NCBI RefSeq assembly: GCF_015207105.1
Contig: NZ_JADEXO010000009.1
Span: forward strand, 1 to 64,000
Source: a cf. Phormidesmis sp. LEGE 11477
Lineage (GTDB): Bacteria; Cyanobacteriota; Cyanobacteriia; Phormidesmidales; Phormidesmidaceae
Reading direction: 5' to 3'
Length of the DNA: 64,000 nucleotides
Shown: piece by piece, positions 1 through 7,235 of the stretch
How the letters are laid out: the number at the start of each line of letters is the position of its first letter
How positions within the stretch are numbered: the first letter of the stretch is position 1
Notes under the pieces: generated by a model
Told to the model about the DNA's origin: nothing
Databases searched by the model: none
Seen by the model: the letters and a program-made list of their open reading frames with translations, nothing else
Program-made: the position numbers and the translations under genes

Positions 1-128
1 CCTGCTAATTCTGCAACTTGCCCAGTCAGCGCAAAGATACCCGCGCCAATCATGACGCCAGTTCCCATCGCAATCATACCTAGAAGGGATAAGCTACCAG
101 ATTCGTACTCACTGTTTTGTTGCTCCAT
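1..128 (-). CDS. APC-family amino acid permease, N-terminal part (runs off left edge)
   Basis: Only the first 42 codons are in the window, read from an ATG at 128..126. A short acidic leader (MEQQNSEYESGSL) is followed by the first membrane helix with GTGVMIGAGIFALTG, the glycine-rich signature that opens APC-superfamily amino acid and polyamine permeases. Substrate cannot be told from this much. The gene lies downstream of the merR gene on the same strand, but has its own control region: a MerR-type promoter (187-218) and an RppA/CopR-type box (300-316) both point at it. That places a permease inside a metal-responsive regulon, which I infer from the promoters rather than from the protein. 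The family call from the N-terminus is fairly safe. Confidence 0.7.
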   Translation of the reverse strand, partial: MEQQNSEYESGSLSLLGMIAMGTGVMIGAGIFALTGQVAELA

Positions 129-186
129 ATATTTTGTTGCACCTAATGTACCCCCGGCGATTTTCTATATCCAACCGGTTAGACTC

Positions 187-218
187 ACCATAAACTCTAT
201 AGCTGGCTTTAAGGTCAA
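187..218 (-). promoter_or_regulatory. MerR-type promoter/operator of the permease gene
   Basis: On the minus strand, TTGACC (218-213) is followed after 20 bases by TATGGT (192-187). The long spacer is filled by an imperfect dyad at 194-215 with arms ACTCTATAGC and GCTTTAAGGT (7 of 10 positions symmetric) around a 2-base centre. An over-long spacer filled by a dyad is the hallmark of promoters untwisted by MerR-family activators. The dyad resembles those before merR (804-825) and copZ (25985-26006), so one regulator could serve all three. Confidence 0.65.
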
Positions 219-299
219 GGGGTATCCAAAAAAGAGTTTCAAATACTCCTGAAATTAACCAACATAAGCGCAGGTGAATACGAAAAGTACCACGCAAAT

Positions 300-316
300 A
301 TGAAACCACTATGAAA
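300..316 (-). promoter_or_regulatory. RppA/CopR-type box, TTTCAT-N5-TTTCAT
   Basis: Read on the minus strand the sequence is TTTCAT-AGTGG-TTTCAT, a direct repeat with one helical turn between half-sites. That suits an OmpR-type response regulator binding as a head-to-tail dimer. It points towards the permease start at 128 and lies about 80 bases upstream of its MerR-type promoter. The same box occurs five more times in the window. Confidence 0.6.
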
Positions 317-338
317 TGGAGCTTCAGGCATATAGAGT

Positions 339-761
339 CTATGCGCCTAAAGGTAATGTCTCAATGAGCGGGCAGATATCGCCGGGTTTAGGATGAGGTT
401 TGGAAGCTGCCCAGCTATCTCGATACTGCTCCAGCCCATCTTTAAACACGGTCATTTCCTGAATTTGAGCTTCAAGCTTTTCAATTTTCTCCTGCAAAAT
501 CGACTGTACCAATTCGCAGGGGACATCACCTTGCTGGTGGACGTTCAGTACTTCGCTAATGTCATCTAAAGAGAAGCCCAAAGACTGCGCCTTCTTAATA
601 AACTGCACCTGCTTTATGGCTTCTGGCGAATAATAACGGTAGCCGTTATCACCCCGTTTAGACTTAAGCAAACCCAGATCCTCGTAGTAGCGCAATGCAC
701 CCACAGCGACATCCGTTTGCTTAGAAACTTCGCCAATTTTAAGGCGGGCCACAGCAACCAT
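339..761 (-). CDS. MerR-family metal-responsive regulator
   Basis: A 140-residue MerR-family protein. An N-terminal winged helix-turn-helix (KIGEVSKQTDVAVGALRYYE, GYRYYSPE) is followed by a long dimerisation helix and a C-terminal loop with GDICPLIE. Cys82 matches the helix cysteine of MerR/ZntR, and Cys130 matches the second loop cysteine. The first loop cysteine is missing: a lysine stands there, with His123 close by. So the metal site is not that of a textbook MerR or CueR, and the metal cannot be named. I chose the ATG at 761 because GAGAGGA lies just upstream; an in-frame ATG at 779 would add six residues. It is transcribed away from the exosortase gene and probably controls itself through the dyad at 804-825. 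Confidence 0.85.
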   Translation of the reverse strand: MVAVARLKIGEVSKQTDVAVGALRYYEDLGLLKSKRGDNGYRYYSPEAIKQVQFIKKAQSLGFSLDDISEVLNVHQQGDVPCELVQSILQEKIEKLEAQIQEMTVFKDGLEQYRDSWAASKPHPKPGDICPLIETLPLGA

Positions 762-796
762 ATTTCGATGTCCTCTCAATATATCTATCTGACCTC

Positions 797-828
797 AGCT
801 TAAACCTTCTATTGAGCTATAGGGTCAA
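797..828 (-). promoter_or_regulatory. MerR-type promoter/operator of the merR gene
   Basis: On the minus strand, TTGACC (828-823), a 20-base spacer and TAAGCT (802-797) form a promoter of the kind controlled by MerR proteins. The spacer holds an imperfect dyad (804-825) with ACC at one end and GGT at the other. It sits 36 bases upstream of the merR ATG, so autoregulation is likely. The opposite side of the same intergenic region carries the RppA/CopR-type box of the exosortase gene. Confidence 0.65.
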
Positions 829-834
829 TGCTTA

Positions 835-851
835 TTTCATTCCCATTTCAT
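835..851 (+). promoter_or_regulatory. RppA/CopR-type box before the exosortase gene
   Basis: TTTCAT-TCCCA-TTTCAT, a perfect direct repeat with a 5-base spacer, 42 bases upstream of the exosortase ATG. The right half-site and its downstream flank (CATTTCATAATCGTCTGC, from 845) recur exactly in front of the 29246 gene, which suggests the two promoters share origin or regulation. Confidence 0.65.
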
Positions 852-892
852 AATCGTCTGCCAAGCTGATTGAATGAGAGATCTTTTGACTT

Positions 893-1801
893 ATGCAAAC
901 TAACCTGAAGCTATTGAATCCAGTCAAACGTCATGCGACAGACATTGCGACGCTGGCTCTTCTAGCAGTGCTATACATGCCGCTCATGATCTATTGGATC
1001 GATGGCTGGTTAAATAAATCCATCAGTATCGACCACGAGTACTTTTCTTACGCCCTACTCGGATTTCCCTACGCCGCTTTAATTGCTTGGGAATTGCGTC
1101 ATCGCTGGTTCGAGCTGCCCGACCGAGCCAGCTTTCTAGGACTGTCTTTAGTGGCAGCAGCAGGGATTTTTTATCTTAGTCCTGTGCAGAACCTGATGAA
1201 TCTGTCGCTACCACTCATGCTCAGCGGTATTGTACTTTTGTCAAAAGGAATGGCAGGCTTTGGGCTGATGGGTTTTCCGCTTTTATTCGTCGCATTAGCG
1301 ACGCCCACCGCACTACCTTATCTTATCGTCCCCTACCTGCTGCCCTTACAGCAATTCATTGCTTCGGTTGTTGGCTTCCTGCTGACGCAAATAGACATGA
1401 ATGTAACGGTCGATCAAATATACGTTTTGGTTAACGATCGCCTTGTAGAAGTTGCCCCCTACTGTGCCGGATTGAAAATGATGATGACTTCCGTATATGT
1501 CGGTCTGATTCTCTTGCATCGAACGGGCAATATCCTCTCTCGCACTAAAACAATCATGCTGTTAGTCGGTGCGGCAATTCTGAGCGTTATCGGAAACATC
1601 ATCCGCAACACGCTGCTTTCCTACTTTCACGGCACAGATAATACAACGATGTTTGACTGGCTTCATGAAAGCTGGGGTGGTGATGTTTTCTCGGCGCTGC
1701 TGTTATTTGGTGTGATGTTGATGATGAAAGGAATGGATCAATTTGCAGACTCGGTGAAGACTGCCTCGACTGGCGATCGCAGTATTCCCGTCACTTTTTG
1801 A
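893..1801 (+). CDS. Cyanoexosortase (B-like), membrane transpeptidase/protease
   Basis: A polytopic membrane protein of 302 residues with about eight hydrophobic segments, the usual exosortase size. The exosortase catalytic elements are all present: Cys191 in EVAPYCAGLKMM, Arg238 in GNIIRNTLLSYFHG and His258 in HESWGGDVFS. Exosortases cleave and process proteins carrying a C-terminal tripartite sorting signal (short motif, transmembrane helix, basic tail) at the outer face of the inner membrane. The sequence looks most like the cyanobacterial type B, but I cannot separate the subtypes by eye. An RppA/CopR-type box lies 42 bases upstream, and the DUF411 lipoprotein follows 144 bases downstream on the same strand. 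Genes for exopolysaccharide, the usual neighbours, are absent. Confidence 0.8.
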   Translation: MQTNLKLLNPVKRHATDIATLALLAVLYMPLMIYWIDGWLNKSISIDHEYFSYALLGFPYAALIAWELRHRWFELPDRASFLGLSLVAAAGIFYLSPVQNLMNLSLPLMLSGIVLLSKGMAGFGLMGFPLLFVALATPTALPYLIVPYLLPLQQFIASVVGFLLTQIDMNVTVDQIYVLVNDRLVEVAPYCAGLKMMMTSVYVGLILLHRTGNILSRTKTIMLLVGAAILSVIGNIIRNTLLSYFHGTDNTTMFDWLHESWGGDVFSALLLFGVMLMMKGMDQFADSVKTASTGDRSIPVTF

Positions 1802-1945
1802 CAGCTTATGACAGTCTCGCCTACTGGCTTAAGTGAGTCGGCAGAGCAGCTATGAAGAAAGCTACGCTACAGTCTACGATAAGCATTTTTCCAGCACTAA
1901 TTCCCACCTGTTTTTACATTTATTTTCCGCTCTTTAGAGGTATCC

Positions 1946-2464
1946 ATGCGTCGTCAATTTTCTAAGCCCAAGGTTTTCGCTCTCGGTATAGCAGCTGCTA
2001 GTTTAGTCCTCGCGGGCTGCGCAGCCACTGTAGGTTCAGCTCCAACAGCTTCATCATCGGAAGAAGCCGTAGGCGTTGAAGCAGCTCTAGTTAGCGAAAT
2101 CACTGTATTTCGGAGTCCTACTTGCGGCTGCTGCGGCAAATGGATAGAACATGCAGAGGCGGCTGGCTTCCAGGTGAAGGACGAAGTGACTGAAGATATG
2201 AGCGCTATCAAGCAGACCTACGGCGTTCCTCAAAGCTTAACGTCTTGCCACACTACAGTTGTTGGAGATTACGTCGTAGAAGGGCACATTCCGGCTGAAG
2301 ATGTACAGCGACTGTTGACTGAGAAACCAGACATAGCTGGGATTGCGGTGCCGGGAATGCCGATCGGCTCTCCAGGGATGGAATCCGGTGACTACACAGA
2401 ACCCTATACTGTCTTTTCGTTCACTGAGTCCGGCGAAACGGCTGCGTTTGCTGAGCACTCATAG
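1946..2464 (+). CDS. DUF411 metal-binding lipoprotein
   Basis: A 172-residue exported lipoprotein. The signal peptide ends in the lipobox LAGC (Cys25). The DUF411 domain (COG3019) follows: a CGCC-type motif (Cys60, Cys62, Cys63 in SPTCGCCGKW) and a second CH pair (Cys101-His102 in TSCHTTVVGDYVVEGHIP), then the conserved end PGMPIGSPGME. The family is known mainly from copper-resistance loci and is thought to bind metal in the periplasm. It may be cotranscribed with the exosortase gene upstream, since the 144-base gap shows no clear terminator. Its 3' end overlaps the end of coaR by six bases, tail to tail. About 20 extra residues follow the domain. It has no transmembrane C-terminus, so it is not an obvious exosortase substrate. 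Confidence 0.85.
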   Translation: MRRQFSKPKVFALGIAAASLVLAGCAATVGSAPTASSSEEAVGVEAALVSEITVFRSPTCGCCGKWIEHAEAAGFQVKDEVTEDMSAIKQTYGVPQSLTSCHTTVVGDYVVEGHIPAEDVQRLLTEKPDIAGIAVPGMPIGSPGMESGDYTEPYTVFSFTESGETAAFAEHS

Positions 2465-3586
2465 CAATTCCGAAGAGCCATTCTGAAGATAGCAGTGACA
2501 GTCAGGCTTCTCGATAAGAGAAGCCGCTAGTCGATTGAGCGCGACTGCGGCTAAAAGTCCACCACCTGACGTACCTTCTGTTGTTAAATAGGGGATTTTT
2601 AGCTGCATTAACCGCCGTTTTGCTGCGGGGGCGTGGCTAAAGCCAATTGGAAAACCAACCACTAAGGCAGGCCGACAGCCCTGAGTTTCCACAATCTCAC
2701 ATAGTTTCATCAGTACAGAAGGAGAATAGCCAATCACCCAGATGTTACCATCAGCCAGATCTCTGAGCCGGTGCTGCCAGCTATCGTCCCGCCTTCTGTC
2801 GTTTTGCCAGAGTGTTCGTTCAGCATCAGCGACCGTATTGATGTGAGGATTGTCTAGTAGGGTTGCCTTTTGACAGCTCAGATGAGTCAGGCGAGTGTCA
2901 TCTAATGCGGTAGCGATCGCACTCACATCACTCACAACAGTACAGCCTTTTAGCAGATTCTCTCGGGCTGCTTTGATGGCGTCGGGGCTAAATCGAACAA
3001 AGGCAGCTAGGCTCACGTCGCCACAGGCTAAAACTAAATGAGAGAGCACATCTACTTCGATTTCAGGGCGCTGTGAGAGATCGGGGAGTAGACGTTCGAG
3101 CGCTTCTTGGAAGTTCTCGGGGTGGTTGAATGTGGCGGCGTCTAACTGCTGCCAAAGACTTTCCGTTAAGGACTCAACGGTTTGAGTTTCAGCGTTTAGC
3201 CATTGGAGATGGGTTAGGGCGTTTGCTGAGGTGGATTGGCAGGTGCGATCGCGTCCAATAATGCCTTCTAACGCGCTTGCGGTTTGCCGTAGCTTAACGA
3301 GCTGTTGTAAAACAACCTGATACTGTTTTTGTAGCTGTTCATTTAGCTGTTCTTGCTGAGCTGCTGCTGGAGCCGCGAGTACTTGCTTGATATGAGAAAG
3401 CTGAAAGCCTTGCTGCTTCAGTGCCACAATTCGCTGAAGCGACTGCACGTCTGTGTTGCTGTACAGGCGATAGTTACTGCTAGATCGCGCAGGCTGCGGT
3501 AATAGTCCAATCTGGTGATAGTGCCGTACCATGCGCGGGGTGATGCCACAGCCAACCGTTTGAGTGAGTTCTTTAATGGTGATCAT
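2459..3586 (-). CDS. coaR: Cobalt-responsive MerR-type activator CoaR (CorR)
   Basis: A 375-residue fusion known from Synechocystis. Residues 1-75 form a MerR-type helix-turn-helix (TPRMVRHYHQIGLLP, NYRLYSNTDV). A coiled linker follows, and the rest is a precorrin-8X methylmutase (CobH)-like domain, seen in GDVSLAAFVRFSP, ALVVGFPIGFSHAPAAK and TSGGGLLAAVALNRL. The C-terminus carries the Cys-His-Cys motif (363-365 in EKPDCHCYLQ) needed for cobalt sensing in the characterised homologue. CoaR is thought to monitor cobalt, and perhaps corrin intermediates, and to activate coaT by untwisting its promoter. Here it is divergent from coaT, as expected, with 109 bases between start codons. Identification is secure. 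Confidence 0.95.
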   Translation of the reverse strand: MITIKELTQTVGCGITPRMVRHYHQIGLLPQPARSSSNYRLYSNTDVQSLQRIVALKQQGFQLSHIKQVLAAPAAAQQEQLNEQLQKQYQVVLQQLVKLRQTASALEGIIGRDRTCQSTSANALTHLQWLNAETQTVESLTESLWQQLDAATFNHPENFQEALERLLPDLSQRPEIEVDVLSHLVLACGDVSLAAFVRFSPDAIKAARENLLKGCTVVSDVSAIATALDDTRLTHLSCQKATLLDNPHINTVADAERTLWQNDRRRDDSWQHRLRDLADGNIWVIGYSPSVLMKLCEIVETQGCRPALVVGFPIGFSHAPAAKRRLMQLKIPYLTTEGTSGGGLLAAVALNRLAASLIEKPDCHCYLQNGSSELL

Positions 3587-3629
3587 CCGAAACCCTGTTA
3601 GCTACTTCCTGATTCTTTCTCCCAACCCC

Positions 3630-3661
3630 TTGACCTTAACACTGATGTCAATGTTTACCAT
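3630..3661 (+). promoter_or_regulatory. CoaR-controlled coaT promoter
   Basis: TTGACC (3630-3635), 20 bases, then TACCAT (3656-3661). The spacer is covered by an imperfect dyad at 3633-3654, with ACCTTAAC at one end and GTCAATGT at the other. The overlong spacer with a central dyad is what a MerR-family activator such as the divergent CoaR needs. The coaT start codon is 35 bases downstream of the -10. Confidence 0.75.
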
Positions 3662-3695
3662 ACGTCTGGAAACGAAGAACTCAGGGTGGATAAGA

Positions 3696-5654
3696 ATGAC
3701 TAACTTGGTTTCAAGACCTGGGCCAAAGCGGGTACAGGGGTGGATTCGAGATTATCCAGAAGCGATCGCCGCGCTGCTTTGCGCAGTACTCACGCTCTCT
3801 GGCTGGCTCGCCCTGAATGGCAACTGGTTAGGCGGCGGCATTTGGATTTTGATCGCTGCCTACGTTATCGGTGGGTATGAAAGTACTCGCGAAGGCTTGA
3901 CGACGCTCTGGTGCGAGCGCGAACTAGATGTTGACCTGTTGATGATCGTAGCAGCCCTGGGCGCAGCGACTTTAGGACTGTGGCAACAAGAGTATTATTT
4001 GCTGGTAGATGGCGCAGTGCTAATCTTGATTTTTGCGATTAGCGGCGCGTTAGAAGGGATTGCGATGCATCGAACGGAGCGTAATATTCGCGGCCTGATG
4101 CAGCTTACTTCCGATACGGCTAGACGGTTGCAATCGGGGCAGGAGGAAAGCATTGCGGTGCAACAGCTTAGGGTGGGCGATCGCATTCTCATTAAACCCG
4201 GCGAACTCATTCCCGCTGATGGCATTGTGAAAGAAGGCGACAGTGCTATTAACCAAGCACCGATCACGGGAGAATCTATTCCGGTAGAAAAGACGCTAGG
4301 CGACGAGGTGTTTGCAGGCACTATCAACGGCAGTGGTGCGCTTGTTCTAGAACTACACGAGCCACCCGAAAGCAACCTAATTCAGCGGGTCATTCGGCTC
4401 GTAGAAACGGCGAAAACAACGCAGCCGCCCTCTCAGCAGTTTCTAGAACGCTTTGAGCGGAGCTATGCCAAAGTTGTTGTTATAGCGGCACTGCTGCTGG
4501 TTATTCTGCCACCTTTGTTGTTGAGCTGGGACTGGGAAACCACGATTTACCGGGCGCTGGTGTTTTTGGTAGTGGCTTCTCCCTGCGCTTTGATGGCGGC
4601 GATTATGCCTGCGCTACTCTCTGGTATTGCTCAGGGAGCGCGGCAGGGGATTCTGTTCAAAGATGGTGCTCAATTAGAGATGATTGGGAAGGTCAAGGCG
4701 ATCGCCTTCGACAAAACGGGCACGCTCACAACTGGAAAACTGCAAGTCTGTGACATTATTCCGGCTGATGGCACAACCCCTGAGCTAATCCTACAGACTG
4801 CCGCTTCGCTGGAAGCCTACTCTGAACATCCCATTGCTCAGGCTATCGTCAACGCAGCGCAGCGGCAGTCTCTACCGCTGTTATCGGTGGCGAACGTTCA
4901 AGCTAAAGCTGGCTTGGGCATCACTGGCATATCTGAGAAAAAGACAATCAAGATTGGTAAACGCTCTTTCGTTGAAGCAAATCTGACTAGCTCAGCAGAC
5001 AACAATCTTATGCAGACCAGTAGCTGGATAGAGTCTGAGGGTAAGACTGTTATCTGGGTTAGCCAACAGAACCAGCTCATGGGCTTGCTAGCCGTAGCCG
5101 ACCAGATTCGCCCTGAATCATCTCACTTAGTGAGTGTTCTAAAGCGACTGGGTATCAAAACTACGGTGATGCTGACGGGTGATAACGCGGCCACCGCTCA
5201 AACTATCGGCCAAGCGGCGGGGGTCGATCGGGTCTATTCGGACTTATTGCCCGAAGACAAAGTAGATGTCATTCATAAACTACAGCAGCAGTACCAAACC
5301 GTGGCGATGGTGGGTGATGGCATTAACGACGCACCCGCATTAGCTCAAGCATCGGTAGGCATTGCCATGGGTGCAACTGGCTCAGATATTGCCTTAGAAA
5401 CTGCCGATGTTGTACTCATGGCCGACCGGCTGGAAAAGTTAGAACAAGCCATTCAAATTGGGGGAAAGTCGCAGCGAATTATTAAGCAAAATATCGCGAT
5501 CGCGCTGACCTCAGTTTCTGTTTTAATCGTGGCCAATTTCTTCGGCGATTTGACGCTTCCTGCGGGAGTGTTGGGGCACGAAGGCTCTACCTTGTTAGTC
5601 ACTTTGAACGGGATGAGATTGCTTAAAAATAGTCAAGCTTTACCCAAGCCATAA
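3696..5654 (+). CDS. coaT: Cobalt-exporting P1B-4-type ATPase CoaT
   Basis: A 652-residue metal-transporting P-type ATPase. It has an ion-binding SPC motif near residue 295 (VVASPCALMAAI), the phosphorylation site DKTGTLT near 338, TGE in the actuator domain, HP in [19 protein letters not shown], and HEGST near residue 627. SPC plus HEG[GS]T with no N-terminal metal-binding domain defines the P1B-4 class, to which cobalt exporters belong. I chose the ATG at 3696 (MTNLVSRPG) because GGGTGGA precedes it and the length then fits the family. An in-frame ATG at 3564 lies inside coaR and upstream of the promoter. It pumps cobalt out of the cytoplasm and is activated by CoaR. Confidence 0.93.
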   Translation: MTNLVSRPGPKRVQGWIRDYPEAIAALLCAVLTLSGWLALNGNWLGGGIWILIAAYVIGGYESTREGLTTLWCERELDVDLLMIVAALGAATLGLWQQEYYLLVDGAVLILIFAISGALEGIAMHRTERNIRGLMQLTSDTARRLQSGQEESIAVQQLRVGDRILIKPGELIPADGIVKEGDSAINQAPITGESIPVEKTLGDEVFAGTINGSGALVLELHEPPESNLIQRVIRLVETAKTTQPPSQQFLERFERSYAKVVVIAALLLVILPPLLLSWDWETTIYRALVFLVVASPCALMAAIMPALLSGIAQGARQGILFKDGAQLEMIGKVKAIAFDKTGTLTTGKLQVCDIIPADGTTPELILQTAASLEAYSEHPIAQAIVNAAQRQSLPLLSVANVQAKAGLGITGISEKKTIKIGKRSFVEANLTSSADNNLMQTSSWIESEGKTVIWVSQQNQLMGLLAVADQIRPESSHLVSVLKRLGIKTTVMLTGDNAATAQTIGQAAGVDRVYSDLLPEDKVDVIHKLQQQYQTVAMVGDGINDAPALAQASVGIAMGATGSDIALETADVVLMADRLEKLEQAIQIGGKSQRIIKQNIAIALTSVSVLIVANFFGDLTLPAGVLGHEGSTLLVTLNGMRLLKNSQALPKP

Positions 5655-5681
5655 CATGATTCGCTACTTGCCTTGAAGCGG

Positions 5682-6011
5682 CTATCCCCGTGGGGCATAC
5701 ATCATCACCAGCACGCCTGAAGTCGCCAGCAGACAGCCCAGCCAGTCGTAGACATCGGGACGTACGCCATCGATACGCCAACCCCAAAGTAACGATAGAA
5801 CAATAAAGACGCCGCCATAAGCTGCATAAGTTCGGCTGAAGTGAGTAGGCTGTAGCGTAGGAATAACACCGTAGAGAATGAGTAAGAGCCAGCCTAAGAT
5901 CGCAAATGGAAACCCTCGACCTTCGCGCAGCCATAGCCAAACTAAGTAGCCACCGCCAATTTCACAGAACCCTGCGATGACAAAGTAAAGCAATGATTGA
6001 AGTAGAGCCAT
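5682..6011 (-). CDS. YnfA/UPF0060-family small membrane protein
   Basis: A 109-residue protein of four transmembrane helices, the normal size for UPF0060 (YnfA). Diagnostic stretches are [16 protein letters not shown], the histidine-containing loop [15 protein letters not shown], and [13 protein letters not shown]. The family belongs to the drug/metabolite transporter superfamily and is often found near metal or metalloid genes. The ATG at 6011 gives the family length; an in-frame TTG at 6023 would add four residues. The gene is convergent with coaT (27 bases apart) and divergent from arsR. Its 98-base promoter region is therefore shared with arsR, so it may respond to arsenic. Confidence 0.88.
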   Translation of the reverse strand: MALLQSLLYFVIAGFCEIGGGYLVWLWLREGRGFPFAILGWLLLILYGVIPTLQPTHFSRTYAAYGGVFIVLSLLWGWRIDGVRPDVYDWLGCLLATSGVLVMMYAPRG

Positions 6012-6109
6012 CTTTTCGAGCAACTTGAAACTATCTACTTGCTTACCATAAGGCCATGTTGAGATGCGGTGGAAGGCGTTATCATTTCAAGTAGACTTAG
6101 TGGATAAAC

Positions 6110-6424
6110 ATGAAGACTGCTACCCAACCTGCTATTTTACCGCTGTTCCAAGCCTTTTCTGATGGCTACCGCGTTCAGATTATTGAGCTGCTGCGCGATC
6201 GCGAACTCTGCGCCTGCGATATTGCCAAAGAACTTGGAGTCACACAGTCTAAGCTTTCTTTTCATCTTAAAACACTGCGCGAGGTTGACCTGATTCAGGG
6301 CAGACAAGAAGGGCGCTGGATTTATTACCGTCTGAACTTACAGCAGTTCATCGTGCTGGAGCAGTACATCGCAGAATTTCGCCGGTTTAGTCCGATTTGG
6401 CCTGCTCGAACTTGCCCTGACTGA
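6110..6424 (+). CDS. arsR: ArsR-family arsenic-responsive repressor
   Basis: A 104-residue winged helix protein of the ArsR/SmtB family: DGYRVQIIELLRDRELCACDIAKELGVTQSKLSFHLKTL, read in pieces, is the helix-turn-helix, and EGRWIYYRLN is the wing. The Cys-x-Cys in ELCACD is the alpha-3 site that binds trivalent arsenic in E. coli-type ArsR. A further Cys lies near the C-terminus (ARTCPD). It heads a co-directional run of arsenic genes to 12600 and is divergent from ynfA. Perfect TTCAA/TTGAA palindromes lie between it and the next gene, so it probably represses the operon as well as itself, releasing when arsenite binds. Confidence 0.9.
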   Translation: MKTATQPAILPLFQAFSDGYRVQIIELLRDRELCACDIAKELGVTQSKLSFHLKTLREVDLIQGRQEGRWIYYRLNLQQFIVLEQYIAEFRRFSPIWPARTCPD

Positions 6425-6438
6425 AACTATCTACTAAT

Positions 6439-6502
6439 TTCAATTGAAGTTAGATTTCTGAAAATACCGTCTTTCGTAGCCAACATTTCAACTATACTTG
6501 AA
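6439..6502 (+). promoter_or_regulatory. Probable ArsR operators before the ars structural genes
   Basis: Two palindromes lie between arsR and the pstS-like pseudogene: TTCAATTGAA at 6439-6448 with no spacer, and TTCAA-CTATAC-TTGAA at 6487-6502. The second matches the TTCAA-N6-TTGAA spacing usual for ArsR/SmtB operators. Imperfect relatives (for example TTTCAAGTAGACTTAG before arsR) lie in the arsR-ynfA region. The start of the operon's structural genes follows at 6544. Confidence 0.6.
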
Positions 6503-6543
6503 CTGACTGAATCGTTAGTCGGTTTTATAGGGGGTGAAATGTC

Positions 6544-7211
6544 ATGGTTACTCAAGTCCGAAAATGGCCTTTGTACTGGATGATTCTGGCGCTGCTGGCC
6601 GGTTGCTCGACGACGAAAACGCCTGTTTCAGAGCCGCGATCGCCTAAAGCAGTCTCGGCTGAAGTTAGTTCAATTAAAATTGATGGATTGAGTACGGTCT
6701 ATCCATTGACCGATGAGATTATCAGCGAATTGAAATTTGAGAAGGGCGAGGACGCACCCGATGTCTCAGTCAAATTTTCTGGAACCGGGGGCGGTTTCAA
6801 GAAGTTTTGTGCGGGAGAAACAGATATTAATAATGCCTCTCGACCTATTTCAAAGGCTGAGATGGAAACCTGCAAGGAAAATGGCGTTGAGTATATCGAA
6901 ATTCCGGTTGCTTTTGATGCCTTAACTGTCGTTGTCAATGCGGAGAGTATCAGCCGCTTACCCGACCGTTGTTTATTTACGTGAACGCTGAGGCTAGCGA
7001 GTCGAATCCGGCTCTGTTTTCGTTTGTAGAGTATTACTTGAACAACGTGCGTTTTCTGGCGGAGGTCGTCGGCTATGTGTCCTTGCCCAATGAAGCTTAC
7101 AACGTAGCTTTCGAGCATTTTACTGACAAGCGGATTGGAACAGTCTTTGGTGGAGAAGCACCTACCGATCTGACGATTGAAGCGTTAGTGAAAGCAGATC
7201 GAGAATTTTAG
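6544..7211 (+). pseudogene. PstS-like phosphate-binding lipoprotein with internal deletion
   Basis: The 5' part (6544 to about 6940) encodes a lipoprotein signal peptide (ALLAGCST) and the N-terminal lobe of a PstS-type phosphate-binding protein ([36 protein letters not shown]). The 3' part, in another frame from about 6941, encodes the family's C-terminal end: [35 protein letters not shown]. The central hinge and second-lobe core are missing. Together the parts give about 220 residues, where the family has 300 or more. The first frame stops at 6984, a few codons past the junction. A single deletion that fused the ends out of frame explains this. The start has a strong ribosome site (AGGGGGTGA). 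Intact versions occur in ArsJ-type arsenic operons, where they are thought to help separate phosphate from arsenate. Confidence 0.85.
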
Positions 7212-7235
7212 AAGTATCAAAATATAAGGACTCAA

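Noticed and set aside
3564-3695. Longer N-terminus for CoaT starting at 3564
   Set aside because: It would begin inside coaR and upstream of the -35 and -10 of the CoaR-controlled promoter, so it cannot be on the coaT transcript.
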